Part shown: positions 16,751 to 24,944 of the stretch, in pieces
Position numbering within the stretch: position 1 is the first letter of the stretch
Layout: every line of letters begins with the position of its first letter
Origin: Algibacter lectus
GTDB taxonomy: Bacteria > Bacteroidota > Bacteroidia > Flavobacteriales > Flavobacteriaceae
Direction: 5' to 3'
Assembly (NCBI RefSeq): GCF_900112395.1
Contig: NZ_FOLN01000003.1
Location: 434,001-498,000 of the forward strand
Length of the DNA stretch: 64,000 nt
Position numbers and translations under genes: made by a program
Notes under the pieces: generated by a model
The model's input: the letters and a program-made list of their open reading frames with translations, nothing else
Databases searched by the model: none
What the model was told of the DNA's origin: nothing

Positions 16751-19489
16751 ATGGATAAATTTTCATTTTTAAATACAGCACACACAGCATATTTTGCTGA
16801 CTTATACGATCAATATTTACAAAACCCAGATTCGGTAGAACCGAGCTGGAGAGCCTTTTTTCAAGGTTATGATTTTGGTAGCGAAAACTCGGAATTAGAC
16901 GGGGAAACAACAGGAGGTGTTTCGGCAGATGTGCCAGAACAACTTCAAAAAGAGTTTCAAGTTGTAAGACTTATTGATGGCTACAGAATGCGTGGGCATT
17001 TGTTTACTAAAACAAACCCAGTACGTGATCGTCGTACTTATTCACCAACTCTAGAAATCTCGAATTTCGGACTTAACGCAAACGATTTAGATACCGTTTT
17101 TACTGCCGGAGAAATTTTAGGTATTGGTACTAGAACACTTCGTGAAATTATTATACACCTAGACAATATATATTGTAGTTCTATTGGTGTAGAGTATATG
17201 TACTTGCGTAACCCAGAAGTTATTGCTTGGTGGCAAGGACAACTTAACAGAAATGATAATCAACCAAATTTTTCGGCTGAAACAAAAAAATATATACTTT
17301 CAAAATTAAACCAAGCGGTTACTTTCGAAAACTTTTTGCAAACTAAATATGTTGGGCAAAAGCGTTTTTCTTTAGAAGGAGGAGAGTCTTTAATTCCTGC
17401 TATAAGTAATGTGCTTTTTTATGCCGTAGAAAAATATGGTGTTAAAGAATGTGTATTAGGTATGGCTCACCGTGGTCGTCTAAATACATTGGTTAATATT
17501 TTTAGAAAACCTTTGCACGAACTTTTTAGTGAGTTTGATGGTAAAGATTTTGAAGATATGGATATTGATGGTGATGTAAAGTATCATTTAGGGTTAACAC
17601 TCGATAAAACTTACCAAAACGGTAAGGATATCAAGATGAATTTGGTGCCAAACCCATCGCACTTAGAAACCGTTGCTCCAGTAGCAGAAGGGATTACAAG
17701 AGCAAAAATTGATACGGATTACGATGGTGATGATTCTAAAATATTACCAATTATAGTACATGGTGATGCTGCTATTGCTGGGCAAGGTATTGCTTATGAG
17801 GTAGCACAAATGAGTCAGTTAGCAGGGTACAAAACCGGAGGAACTGTACATATTGTTGTAAATAACCAAATTGGGTTTACAACTAATTACTTAGATGCAC
17901 GTTCTAGTACCTATTGTACAGACGTTGCTAAAGTCACTTTATCTCCAGTTTTACACGTAAATGCTGATGATGCAGAAGCTGTTGTTCATGCCGTAGAAAT
18001 GGCATTAGAATACAGAATGAGATATAAGAAAGATGTTTATATCGATTTATTAGGGTATAGAAAATATGGCCATAATGAAGGTGATGAACCAAGATTTACA
18101 CAGCCTAAATTATATAAAGAAATAGCTAAGCACGCTAACCCGTTTAAAATTTATGCGGATAAATTAATTGCTGAAAAAACAATTGATCAAGCTTATGTAG
18201 ATGGTATTATTTCTGATTTTAAAGAGACTTTAGAAGCAGAGTATACTAAAGCTAAAGAAGCTAAATCTTCTATAGTTCGTGAGTTTATGCAAGAACGCTG
18301 GACAGATTTTGAACGTCAAGATGAAAAATCTATGCTTATTTCTGAAGATACTGGCTATCCAAAAGAAAAGTTAGAAGAGATTTCTAAAATTGTTTCAACA
18401 GTTCCTAAAGGTGTTAAGTTTTTACGTAAAGCTGAACGTATACTTGCCGGACGTGAAAAAATGGTTTTTGAAACCGATACCTTAGATTGGGGTATGGCAG
18501 AAACTTTAGCTTACGGAAGTTTGCTTGAAGAAGGATTCAATGTTCGTATTTCTGGGCAAGATGTAGAGCGTGGTACATTTAGTCACCGTCATGCTATTTT
18601 GCGCGATGAAATTTCAGAAGAACGTATTAACTTACTAAATACAAATCCTGAAAATAAGGGTAAAATGGATATTTACAATTCCTTTTTATCAGAATATGGT
18701 GTGTTAGGTTTCGATTATGGTTATGCCATGGCAAACCCAAATACATTAACCATTTGGGAAGCTCAATTTGGAGATTTTAGTAATGGTGCTCAAATTATAT
18801 TCGATCAATATTTATCGGCTGCGGAAGATAAATGGAAATCACAAAACGGTATTGTTGTATTATTACCGCATGGTTACGAGGGGCAAGGTTCTGAGCATTC
18901 ATCGGCAAGAATAGAGCGTTACTTACAGTTATGTGGAATGGATAATATGATTGTTGCAGACTGTACAACGCCAGGTAATATGTATCACTTGTTACGTCGT
19001 CAAATGAAACGTAACTATAGAAAACCATTAATTGTTTTCACTCCAAAGAGTTTATTACGCCATCCAAAAGCAGTGTCTAGTTTATCAGACTTAGCTTCTG
19101 GTCAGTTTGAAGAAGTAATCGACGATACTATTAATCCAACAAATGTTAAGAAATTAGTATTCTGTACAGGTAAATTTTATTACGATTTATTAGCTGAAAG
19201 AGAAGAATTAGGAAATGAAGATGTTGCTTTAGTAAGGATAGAGCAATTATTCCCACTTCATTTAGAAAAAATACAAAGTGTAATAGACAAGTATCCAAAT
19301 GTAGAAAATTATATTTGGGCACAAGAAGAGCCAAGAAATATGGGAGCTTGGAGCCATATGGCACAGCGCATGGATTTAGTGAAGTTAGAAGTAATATCAC
19401 GTCCATTTAATTCTGTACCAGCACCAGGATCTAGTACTAGAGATAAAAGAAGGCAACGTCGTGTAATCGATGAGGTTTTCGGAAATTAA
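16751..19489 (+). CDS. sucA: 2-oxoglutarate dehydrogenase E1 component
   Basis: Thiamine-diphosphate enzyme that decarboxylates 2-oxoglutarate in the TCA cycle and passes the succinyl group to E2. The 912 residues match bacterial E1o. Family landmarks: N-terminal E2-binding segment (FLNTAHTAYFADLYDQYLQ, SVEPSWRAFFQGY), GMAHRGRLNTLVNIFRKP, the TPP/Mg site HGDAAIAGQGIAYE and NNQIGFTT, LGYRKYGHNEGDEP, and the transketolase-like second half (FSHRHAILRDE, LPHGYEGQGSEHSSARIERYLQL). Followed after 41 bases by sucB, with one terminator after the pair. Confidence 0.97.
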   Translation: MDKFSFLNTAHTAYFADLYDQYLQNPDSVEPSWRAFFQGYDFGSENSELDGETTGGVSADVPEQLQKEFQVVRLIDGYRMRGHLFTKTNPVRDRRTYSPTLEISNFGLNANDLDTVFTAGEILGIGTRTLREIIIHLDNIYCSSIGVEYMYLRNPEVIAWWQGQLNRNDNQPNFSAETKKYILSKLNQAVTFENFLQTKYVGQKRFSLEGGESLIPAISNVLFYAVEKYGVKECVLGMAHRGRLNTLVNIFRKPLHELFSEFDGKDFEDMDIDGDVKYHLGLTLDKTYQNGKDIKMNLVPNPSHLETVAPVAEGITRAKIDTDYDGDDSKILPIIVHGDAAIAGQGIAYEVAQMSQLAGYKTGGTVHIVVNNQIGFTTNYLDARSSTYCTDVAKVTLSPVLHVNADDAEAVVHAVEMALEYRMRYKKDVYIDLLGYRKYGHNEGDEPRFTQPKLYKEIAKHANPFKIYADKLIAEKTIDQAYVDGIISDFKETLEAEYTKAKEAKSSIVREFMQERWTDFERQDEKSMLISEDTGYPKEKLEEISKIVSTVPKGVKFLRKAERILAGREKMVFETDTLDWGMAETLAYGSLLEEGFNVRISGQDVERGTFSHRHAILRDEISEERINLLNTNPENKGKMDIYNSFLSEYGVLGFDYGYAMANPNTLTIWEAQFGDFSNGAQIIFDQYLSAAEDKWKSQNGIVVLLPHGYEGQGSEHSSARIERYLQLCGMDNMIVADCTTPGNMYHLLRRQMKRNYRKPLIVFTPKSLLRHPKAVSSLSDLASGQFEEVIDDTINPTNVKKLVFCTGKFYYDLLAEREELGNEDVALVRIEQLFPLHLEKIQSVIDKYPNVENYIWAQEEPRNMGAWSHMAQRMDLVKLEVISRPFNSVPAPGSSTRDKRRQRRVIDEVFGN

Positions 19490-19530
19490 ATAAAAAGAAT
19501 AAAATTCATATACCATTAAAATTATAAAGA

Positions 19531-20736
19531 ATGATTTTAGAAATGAAAGTGCCTTCACCAGGCGAATCTATCACAGAAGTAGAAATAGCGACTTGGTTAG
19601 TTGAAGACGGCGATTACGTTGAAAAAGACCAAGCTATTGCAGAAGTTGATAGTGATAAAGCAACCTTAGAATTACCAGCAGAAGTTAGCGGAATTATTAC
19701 GCTTAAAGCGGAAGAAGGTGACGCTGTAGAAGTTGGAGCTGTAGTTTGTTTAATTGATACAAGTGCAGAAAAACCAGCAGGTGGTGAAGCACCAAAAGCA
19801 GAAGCTAAGGTGGAAGCACCAAAAGCAGAAGCACCAAAAGCTGCTGAAGCTAAAACTTATGCAACAGGTTCTGCAAGTCCTGCTGCTAAAAAAGTATTAG
19901 CTGAAAAAGGAATTGATGCTGCATCTGTTTCAGGTACTGGTAAAGCGGGTCGTATTACCAAAGAAGATGCTGTAAACGCTGTGCCTTCTATGGGAACACC
20001 AACTGGTGGTAGTCGTGGTACTTCAAGAAGTAAAATGTCTATGTTACGTAGAAAAGTAGCAGAGCGTTTAGTTGAGGTTAAAAATACAACAGCTATGTTA
20101 ACTACGTTTAACGAGGTTGATATGTCTCCTATTTTTGCATTACGTTCTGAGTATAAAGAAACGTTTAAAGCAAAGCATGGTGTTGGTTTAGGATTTATGA
20201 GTTTCTTTACTTTAGCAGTTGTTAGAGCTTTAGAGATGTATCCAGCAGTAAATTCAATGATGGATGGTAAAGAAATGTTATCATACGATTTTTGCGATAT
20301 TAGTATAGCTGTATCAGGACCAAAAGGTTTAATGGTGCCAGTAATTCGTAATGCTGAAAACTTATCATTTAGAGGTGTAGAGTCTGAAGTAAAACGTTTA
20401 GCTCTACGTGCAAGAGACGGTCAGATTACAGTTGATGAAATGACAGGTGGTACATTTACAATCACCAATGGTGGTGTATTTGGTAGTATGTTATCTACGC
20501 CAATTATTAACCCACCGCAAAGTGGAATTTTAGGAATGCATAACATTGTAGAGCGCCCTGTGGCAATCGACGGTCAAGTTGTAATCCGTCCAATAATGTA
20601 CGTAGCTTTATCTTACGATCATAGAATTATTGATGGTAAGGAAAGTGTAGGATTCTTAGTTGCTGTAAAAGAAGCTTTAGAAAACCCAACTGAATTATTG
20701 ATGAATAATGATGTTAAAAAGGCTTTAGAGCTTTAG
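19531..20736 (+). CDS. sucB: Dihydrolipoyllysine succinyltransferase (2-oxoglutarate dehydrogenase E2)
   Basis: Core of the 2-oxoglutarate dehydrogenase complex. The 401 residues contain one lipoyl domain with the modified Lys in [14 protein letters not shown] (about residue 43), an Ala/Pro/Lys/Glu linker with repeated EAPKAEA units, a peripheral-subunit-binding domain ([31 protein letters not shown]) and the catalytic acyltransferase domain ending in the active-site [11 protein letters not shown]. The gene directly follows sucA. E3 (lipoamide dehydrogenase) is not in the window. Confidence 0.97.
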   Translation: MILEMKVPSPGESITEVEIATWLVEDGDYVEKDQAIAEVDSDKATLELPAEVSGIITLKAEEGDAVEVGAVVCLIDTSAEKPAGGEAPKAEAKVEAPKAEAPKAAEAKTYATGSASPAAKKVLAEKGIDAASVSGTGKAGRITKEDAVNAVPSMGTPTGGSRGTSRSKMSMLRRKVAERLVEVKNTTAMLTTFNEVDMSPIFALRSEYKETFKAKHGVGLGFMSFFTLAVVRALEMYPAVNSMMDGKEMLSYDFCDISIAVSGPKGLMVPVIRNAENLSFRGVESEVKRLALRARDGQITVDEMTGGTFTITNGGVFGSMLSTPIINPPQSGILGMHNIVERPVAIDGQVVIRPIMYVALSYDHRIIDGKESVGFLVAVKEALENPTELLMNNDVKKALEL

Positions 20737-20758
20737 TAAATAATAATTTTTAATTGCT

Positions 20759-20797
20759 AAAAAGGGTGTTTCATATCTATGAAACACCCTTTTTTTA
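20759..20797. terminator. Bidirectional terminator after sucB
   Basis: AAAAAGGGTGTTTCAT (20759-20774) pairs with ATGAAACACCCTTTTT (20779-20794) around a 4-base loop. T runs on both strands let it serve sucB and the small minus-strand gene ending at 20827. Confidence 0.93.
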
Positions 20798-20826
20798 TTT
20801 GTTTTAGTCGTTTTATTTGAGAGAGA

Positions 20827-20928
20827 CTAAGACAACAACATATATAAGTTAAACGATACAATTATAACAGCCAAAATAAAAACAACAGCGAGTGCTAGTT
20901 TATTTACAGGGTTGCTTTTTTCTTCCAT
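20827..20928 (-). CDS. Small single-helix membrane protein, 33 residues
   Basis: An ATG at 20928 opens 33 codons ending in TAG. The product has a charged N-terminus (MEEKSNPVNK) followed by one hydrophobic helix (LALAVVFILAVIIVSFNLY), the form of a real small membrane protein. An in-frame ATG at 20946 would add six residues. It ends just before the bidirectional terminator and has an inverted repeat (21031-21056) about 100 bases upstream. No family is recognised, and such a short gene could be fortuitous. Confidence 0.5.
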   Translation of the reverse strand: MEEKSNPVNKLALAVVFILAVIIVSFNLYMLLS

Positions 20929-20989
20929 GATTTGATCTTTAAGCATTTGTCTAGAATTTTAAGGGTTGGACTTGCGCTGGATTTGTTGG

Positions 20990-21060
20990 TAATTAATAGC
21001 ACCGTAAAGGTATGTTACAGGTTCGAAAAAAAAAATACGCAATTGTACGTATTTTTATAA
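20990..21060. repeat. Imperfect 70-bp direct repeat, copy A
   Basis: Shares TAATTAATAGCAC-GTAAAG and the block around AAAAATACGCA to TTTTTATAA with copy B at 21175-21244. Inside is AAAAATACG-N8-CGTATTTTT (21031-21056), a perfect 9-bp dyad resembling a NarL/LuxR-type response-regulator site. Contents of the 20929-21238 gap: the two repeat copies and one terminator; no other gene is seen. Confidence 0.65.
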
Positions 21061-21121
21061 TGCAGAAGATGTTGAATGCAAAGCAAGTTTTTTCCATATT
21101 TTGGAAAGTAGTAAAAAGCAA

Positions 21122-21158
21122 AAAACCCTAAATCATAACGATTTAGAGTCTTTTTTTA
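21122..21158 (-). terminator. Terminator downstream of the response regulator operon
   Basis: CTAAATC (21128-21134) pairs with GATTTAG (21140-21146) around ATAAC, with A and T runs on either side so that both strands have a T tail. It lies about 80 bases past the response-regulator stop. Confidence 0.65.
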
Positions 21159-21174
21159 ATTCTCCCTAAGAACT

Positions 21175-21244
21175 AATTAATAGCACTGTAAAGATATACT
21201 ATATTTGCGTAAGAAAAAATACGCACTTCTACTTATTTTTATAA
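21175..21244. repeat. Imperfect 70-bp direct repeat, copy B
   Basis: Second copy of the 20990-21060 unit. Its dyad AAAAATACG-N8-CTTATTTTT (21215-21240) has one mismatch. The unit runs into the last codon and stop of the response-regulator gene, so copy A may be a duplicated 3' flank. Confidence 0.65.
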
Positions 21245-21868
21245 AAATTCTTTGTTAACGGTTGCCCAAATGGCAAGAGATGTTGGTTTTTTATCCAAAT
21301 TTAATTTAGAAACTATATTGCTACGGTGTTTATCTACCGTTCTTACAGAAATAGAAAGCTCTTCAGCAATGATTTGGCTTGTTTTGCTTTCCGATATTAA
21401 TCGTACTATTCTTAATTCAGATTTAGTTAAAAGCCCTAAATTCTTTGGTCTCGCGTTGTTATTGTGGTTTAGGTAAGATGCTATTTCTTCACTAAAATAG
21501 CGTTTTCCGTCTAGTACGTGTTGAATACAGGTTTCAATTTCTTCAACAGCAAATTCCTTTAAAATATATCCGTATACCCCAGATTGAATGGCTTGATCGT
21601 AAACTTCTTCTTCTTTATCAAAAGTAATTAGTATAATTTTGGTGGGAAGATTGTGTTTTTTACAGGCTTCAGCAATTTCTAAACCTGTTTTAAAGGGCAT
21701 TCTAATATCAAGAATGGCAATTTCTGGCTCTAATTTTATAATTAAATTATAGGCCGCTTTACCATCTTCGGCGCTTCCAATAATATTAAACCCTTTGTTG
21801 GTTAAAAAATCGGTAAGACCACGCAGCATTAACGGATGATCATCTGCTATGACGATATTTGTGTTCAT
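21239..21868 (-). CDS. Orphan response regulator, NarL/LuxR family
   Basis: 209 residues: an N-terminal receiver domain with the acidic pocket (IADDHPLM), the phosphorylation site Asp54 (AILDIRMP) and the conserved Thr and Lys (LITFDKEEE, GYILKEF), then a LuxR-type HTH (LTKSELRIVRLISESKTSQIIAEELSISVRTVDKHRSNIVSKL). No histidine kinase gene is adjacent, which is notable because such regulators usually pair with a TPR-sensor kinase in this phylum. It is the last gene of the run PKD protein - CHAT - aspartyl protease - regulator, 52 bases after the protease. The AAAAATACG-N8-CGTATTTTT dyads downstream are candidate binding sites. Confidence 0.9.
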   Translation of the reverse strand: MNTNIVIADDHPLMLRGLTDFLTNKGFNIIGSAEDGKAAYNLIIKLEPEIAILDIRMPFKTGLEIAEACKKHNLPTKIILITFDKEEEVYDQAIQSGVYGYILKEFAVEEIETCIQHVLDGKRYFSEEIASYLNHNNNARPKNLGLLTKSELRIVRLISESKTSQIIAEELSISVRTVDKHRSNIVSKLNLDKKPTSLAIWATVNKEFL

Positions 21869-21919
21869 TATTTATTTGCTAGGAAGAGGTTAATTGCTAT
21901 ATCGAAGTAATTTAAATAA

Positions 21920-22363
21920 TTATAACTTTAAATACAAGTATTTCTTTTCATAATCAATGATGCCTTTTCCTTTTTTCAAAATATCGGCACCAATGATACC
22001 GTCTACCGGTTTTGCATTATGATTTATAAGAGCTGTATTTACGTGAGATAAGTTGAATAGAACTAAAACAACTTTGTTGTTGCTCCATTTGCCGATTTTT
22101 ACTTTGTTTTTTTTAGACATTTTGGTTTCCATGTCTGTTGCTCCTGCACCTGCAGCTTTAATTAGTGAGTCTTCGGCATTAAGATTAAAGGTTTCAATAG
22201 CTTCAAAACCAACACAAGAGCTGGAAGCTCCAGTATCTAGAATAAACAAACCTTTTTTACCATTAATGGACGCTTTTATTTCAAAATGATTTGTTTTCGT
22301 TAAATGCAGTTTTACTTTAGTGTAACCCTTATTTAAAAGAAATTCTTGGAGGTTTGTTGTCAT
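21920..22363 (-). CDS. Retropepsin-like (clan AA) aspartyl protease
   Basis: 147 residues with a single catalytic motif FILDTGASSS (Asp43-Thr44-Gly45), a flap-like glycine region (AAGAGATDMETK) and the hydrophobic-hydrophobic-Gly element IIGADILKKG near the C-terminus, as in retropepsin-like proteins that act as homodimers. There is no signal peptide, so it should stay in the cytoplasm. Its ATG overlaps the stop of the CHAT gene in an ATGA arrangement, implying translational coupling. The substrate is unknown; pairing with a second protease gene suggests a shared signalling or processing role. Confidence 0.85.
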   Translation of the reverse strand: MTTNLQEFLLNKGYTKVKLHLTKTNHFEIKASINGKKGLFILDTGASSSCVGFEAIETFNLNAEDSLIKAAGAGATDMETKMSKKNKVKIGKWSNNKVVLVLFNLSHVNTALINHNAKPVDGIIGADILKKGKGIIDYEKKYLYLKL

Positions 22364-24882
22364 TTACGCTTTAATTTCATTGCTAAAAGTACTATAAACA
22401 GTACAATAAATATACCAATGCAAACATAAATTGTGAAGTTTTGCGATTTAACTTCCGTAAGGTCGCCGTAATAAACAAAAGCACTCCAATAATATGGCGA
22501 TTTTTTAGAATTATTAATCGACTCGTTTTTAATATAACTTATTTTAGAGGCTTGGTTGGCGGTATATGCAGATTGTGATGTACTGTAGTTTTTGTAAAAA
22601 GACTCCATAATTTGAGCCGTAGATAAATCGTTTATTTGCCAAAGTGAAAACAAAATATTTTGAGCTCCTGCATATTGAAATCCGCGAGCTATGCTCATGG
22701 CGCCTTCGCCTTTGTATAATTTGCCAATACCCGTTTCGCAGGCGCTTAAAACGACTAGATTAGGGCTTAAATCTAAACTATAAAGCTCATTTAAAAATAA
22801 GGTGTCATCAAAAAAGGATAAGTTTGATGAGGTTACAAAATCGCCACTGCTCGCATGTGTTGATAGGTGTATAACATTGTAGTTTGGAGCATTTGTGAAG
22901 AAGTTACTTTTACTAGCTTTCGCTTTCATGAATAGTTTTGAAGGCATGTGTTTTTCAATGGCTTCAGATTCTTTAACAGAATAGGTTAATGCTTGAGTTT
23001 CATTTTCAAAAACCGGAAAAAAACCTAAAACGGTATTCGTGTTTTGCTTTATGCTTTCATTTAAATATAAAACAGTGCTACTGTTGTAGACTACGTTTTG
23101 CTTTTTGATTAAAAAAGGCATTTTAGAATACAATGTGGTTTTAGTCTTGTTTGTTAATAAAGCCTCGAAAGGGATAAAGTTGATTAGACCGTCGGGAATT
23201 ATAATTATGTTTTTGCTTGAAGGAGCCTTGTCAAGATTTAATAGCTTGTAAACCTCAAAAGCTTGTGTTGTGTAATTTTGAATATCATTATTTATGGTTG
23301 AAGCCTTGTTAAATAAGTTGATGAAATTAGAAACTTGTTGCTTAATGTCTAAGGTGAAATGGATACGATTTAAATTTATGTCTTGCTCTGAAATTATAAA
23401 TTGATAAATGCTATTTTTTCCATAAAAATATTCGATTAATACGGCGTTGTCTTTTTTTAATTTAGATGTTAAATTGTTGAAATTAAAAGGTTTATTAGTG
23501 TTTGGGTGTTTTTTTGAAATCTTTGAATTAAGTTTTTTTAATTGAATACTAATGCTACTAAGTTTACTACTTAAATTGTTAATTTGTGAAGCTGATAAAT
23601 CTTCTTTTACTAATAAACTTGTAAGCTGTTCTTGAGTTTTTAAAAGTTGAAACTCTTCTATGAGTAAGCTGTCATTAGGAAAATGTTGTAAGCGTTTTTT
23701 CTTTAAAAATATAGTTTTTAATACCGAAGACTTGCTGTTTTCGGCATATTCGAGTGCTGTTTTTAAAAGTGTTTTGTTTTTTGTTTTAGCGTAGGTGTCA
23801 TAAAGAATGTCTATGCTTTTTTCGCTTCGTATGCGGTTGTTTGTTTCGTTTAATATCTTAGTTTCTTGAGAGGTCCAGCTGTTTTGCATTAAATTAGAAA
23901 CATAAAAACTAAGATCTAAACTTTCTAGAGCTATTTTTGGGTTTGTTTCAATTTCAGCATACATATCGAAAATATCAATAAAGGTATTATCGGCAAATAA
24001 TTGATTTTTATTTGGTAAGTTATTGCTGTTGTGTGTTGGTAATAACGTTTTTATTGCAGCGTGCAAGCTTTTTATGGCTTCGTTTGGTTGTTTTAAAAGG
24101 TAGTGAAGTTGGGCTTCTTCAATATCTAGTTGGGCTATTTTACGTTTTGTAGCACCGTGCTTTAATTGGTTTTTCTTATATGATGAAAAAGCTATAAAGG
24201 CCTGTTTAAAACTTTTATTTTTCAGATGAAATAAATAATTATTTCTGTCGCTATCTTTGATTGAAGTATTCTTTAATTGATTTAAAGCAGCAAGGCATTC
24301 TGTTTTTATTTGAAGTAGTCGTGTTTTTTGTAATTGAGTAATAGGTTTGATTTTTAAGCCTTCTTCCACTGTGCTTATTGATGTTTCATGTTTGCCTAAA
24401 GTGTAATATAGTTTAGCTAAATTAATGAAGCCACTTATTTGGTGTGAGCTGTTTTTGTTGTTTTTAGCTAAGTATATATATTGATTTATGGTGTTTAAGG
24501 CATTAGTGAAATCGCCAGTTTTGGTGTATAATGTACCTAGCGGATTTAAGCAATTTTCAATAATATCGAAATCTGAAATTAGAGAGAGTTCGTTACTATT
24601 ATAGCGTTTTAAAGCATCTTCGTAAGTAGAAATTGCTTTTGATAATTCCGATTCTTGAAATAAGTAAAAGCCTTTGTGCGTCTGTAAAAATACAAGAGCC
24701 AACTGTTCATCTTTCGATTTTACTTGCCGCTTAAAGGTTTCTTCTTTTTTATTTAAAATTCTAAGTGTATTGCTGCTAGGAGCTTCAATAAAAGTTTCTG
24801 CAGCTAAATAAATAGTTTCCTCTAAATTTTGAGAGAAGCTAAGTGACGTTATAAGAAAAAGAAGAAAGCTAATTGTTTTCAT
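22360..24882 (-). CDS. CHAT-domain (caspase-like) protease with TPR region, membrane-anchored
   Basis: 840 residues: a signal peptide (FLLFLITSLSFSQN), a long helical TPR-like region (about 30-480; e.g. LISDFDIIENCLNPLGTLYTK), then a CHAT domain (about 490-800) of the separase/caspase fold. The catalytic pair is intact: His676 in HLSTHASSG and Cys715 in LSACETGIGKLYKGEG. A final hydrophobic helix (IYVCIGIFIVLFIVLLAMKL) with a KLKRK end anchors it in the inner membrane, so the protease should face the periplasm. It follows the PKD protein gene by 62 bases and overlaps the aspartyl protease gene. Target unknown; the periplasmic part of the nearby TPR anti-sigma-like protein is a candidate. Confidence 0.9.
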   Translation of the reverse strand: MKTISFLLFLITSLSFSQNLEETIYLAAETFIEAPSSNTLRILNKKEETFKRQVKSKDEQLALVFLQTHKGFYLFQESELSKAISTYEDALKRYNSNELSLISDFDIIENCLNPLGTLYTKTGDFTNALNTINQYIYLAKNNKNSSHQISGFINLAKLYYTLGKHETSISTVEEGLKIKPITQLQKTRLLQIKTECLAALNQLKNTSIKDSDRNNYLFHLKNKSFKQAFIAFSSYKKNQLKHGATKRKIAQLDIEEAQLHYLLKQPNEAIKSLHAAIKTLLPTHNSNNLPNKNQLFADNTFIDIFDMYAEIETNPKIALESLDLSFYVSNLMQNSWTSQETKILNETNNRIRSEKSIDILYDTYAKTKNKTLLKTALEYAENSKSSVLKTIFLKKKRLQHFPNDSLLIEEFQLLKTQEQLTSLLVKEDLSASQINNLSSKLSSISIQLKKLNSKISKKHPNTNKPFNFNNLTSKLKKDNAVLIEYFYGKNSIYQFIISEQDINLNRIHFTLDIKQQVSNFINLFNKASTINNDIQNYTTQAFEVYKLLNLDKAPSSKNIIIIPDGLINFIPFEALLTNKTKTTLYSKMPFLIKKQNVVYNSSTVLYLNESIKQNTNTVLGFFPVFENETQALTYSVKESEAIEKHMPSKLFMKAKASKSNFFTNAPNYNVIHLSTHASSGDFVTSSNLSFFDDTLFLNELYSLDLSPNLVVLSACETGIGKLYKGEGAMSIARGFQYAGAQNILFSLWQINDLSTAQIMESFYKNYSTSQSAYTANQASKISYIKNESINNSKKSPYYWSAFVYYGDLTEVKSQNFTIYVCIGIFIVLFIVLLAMKLKRK

Positions 24883-24944
24883 GTTATATTGGAAATCATG
24901 TATTTATCCAAAATCGCAGTTTTGTTTTTTATAGATTGTAATAC

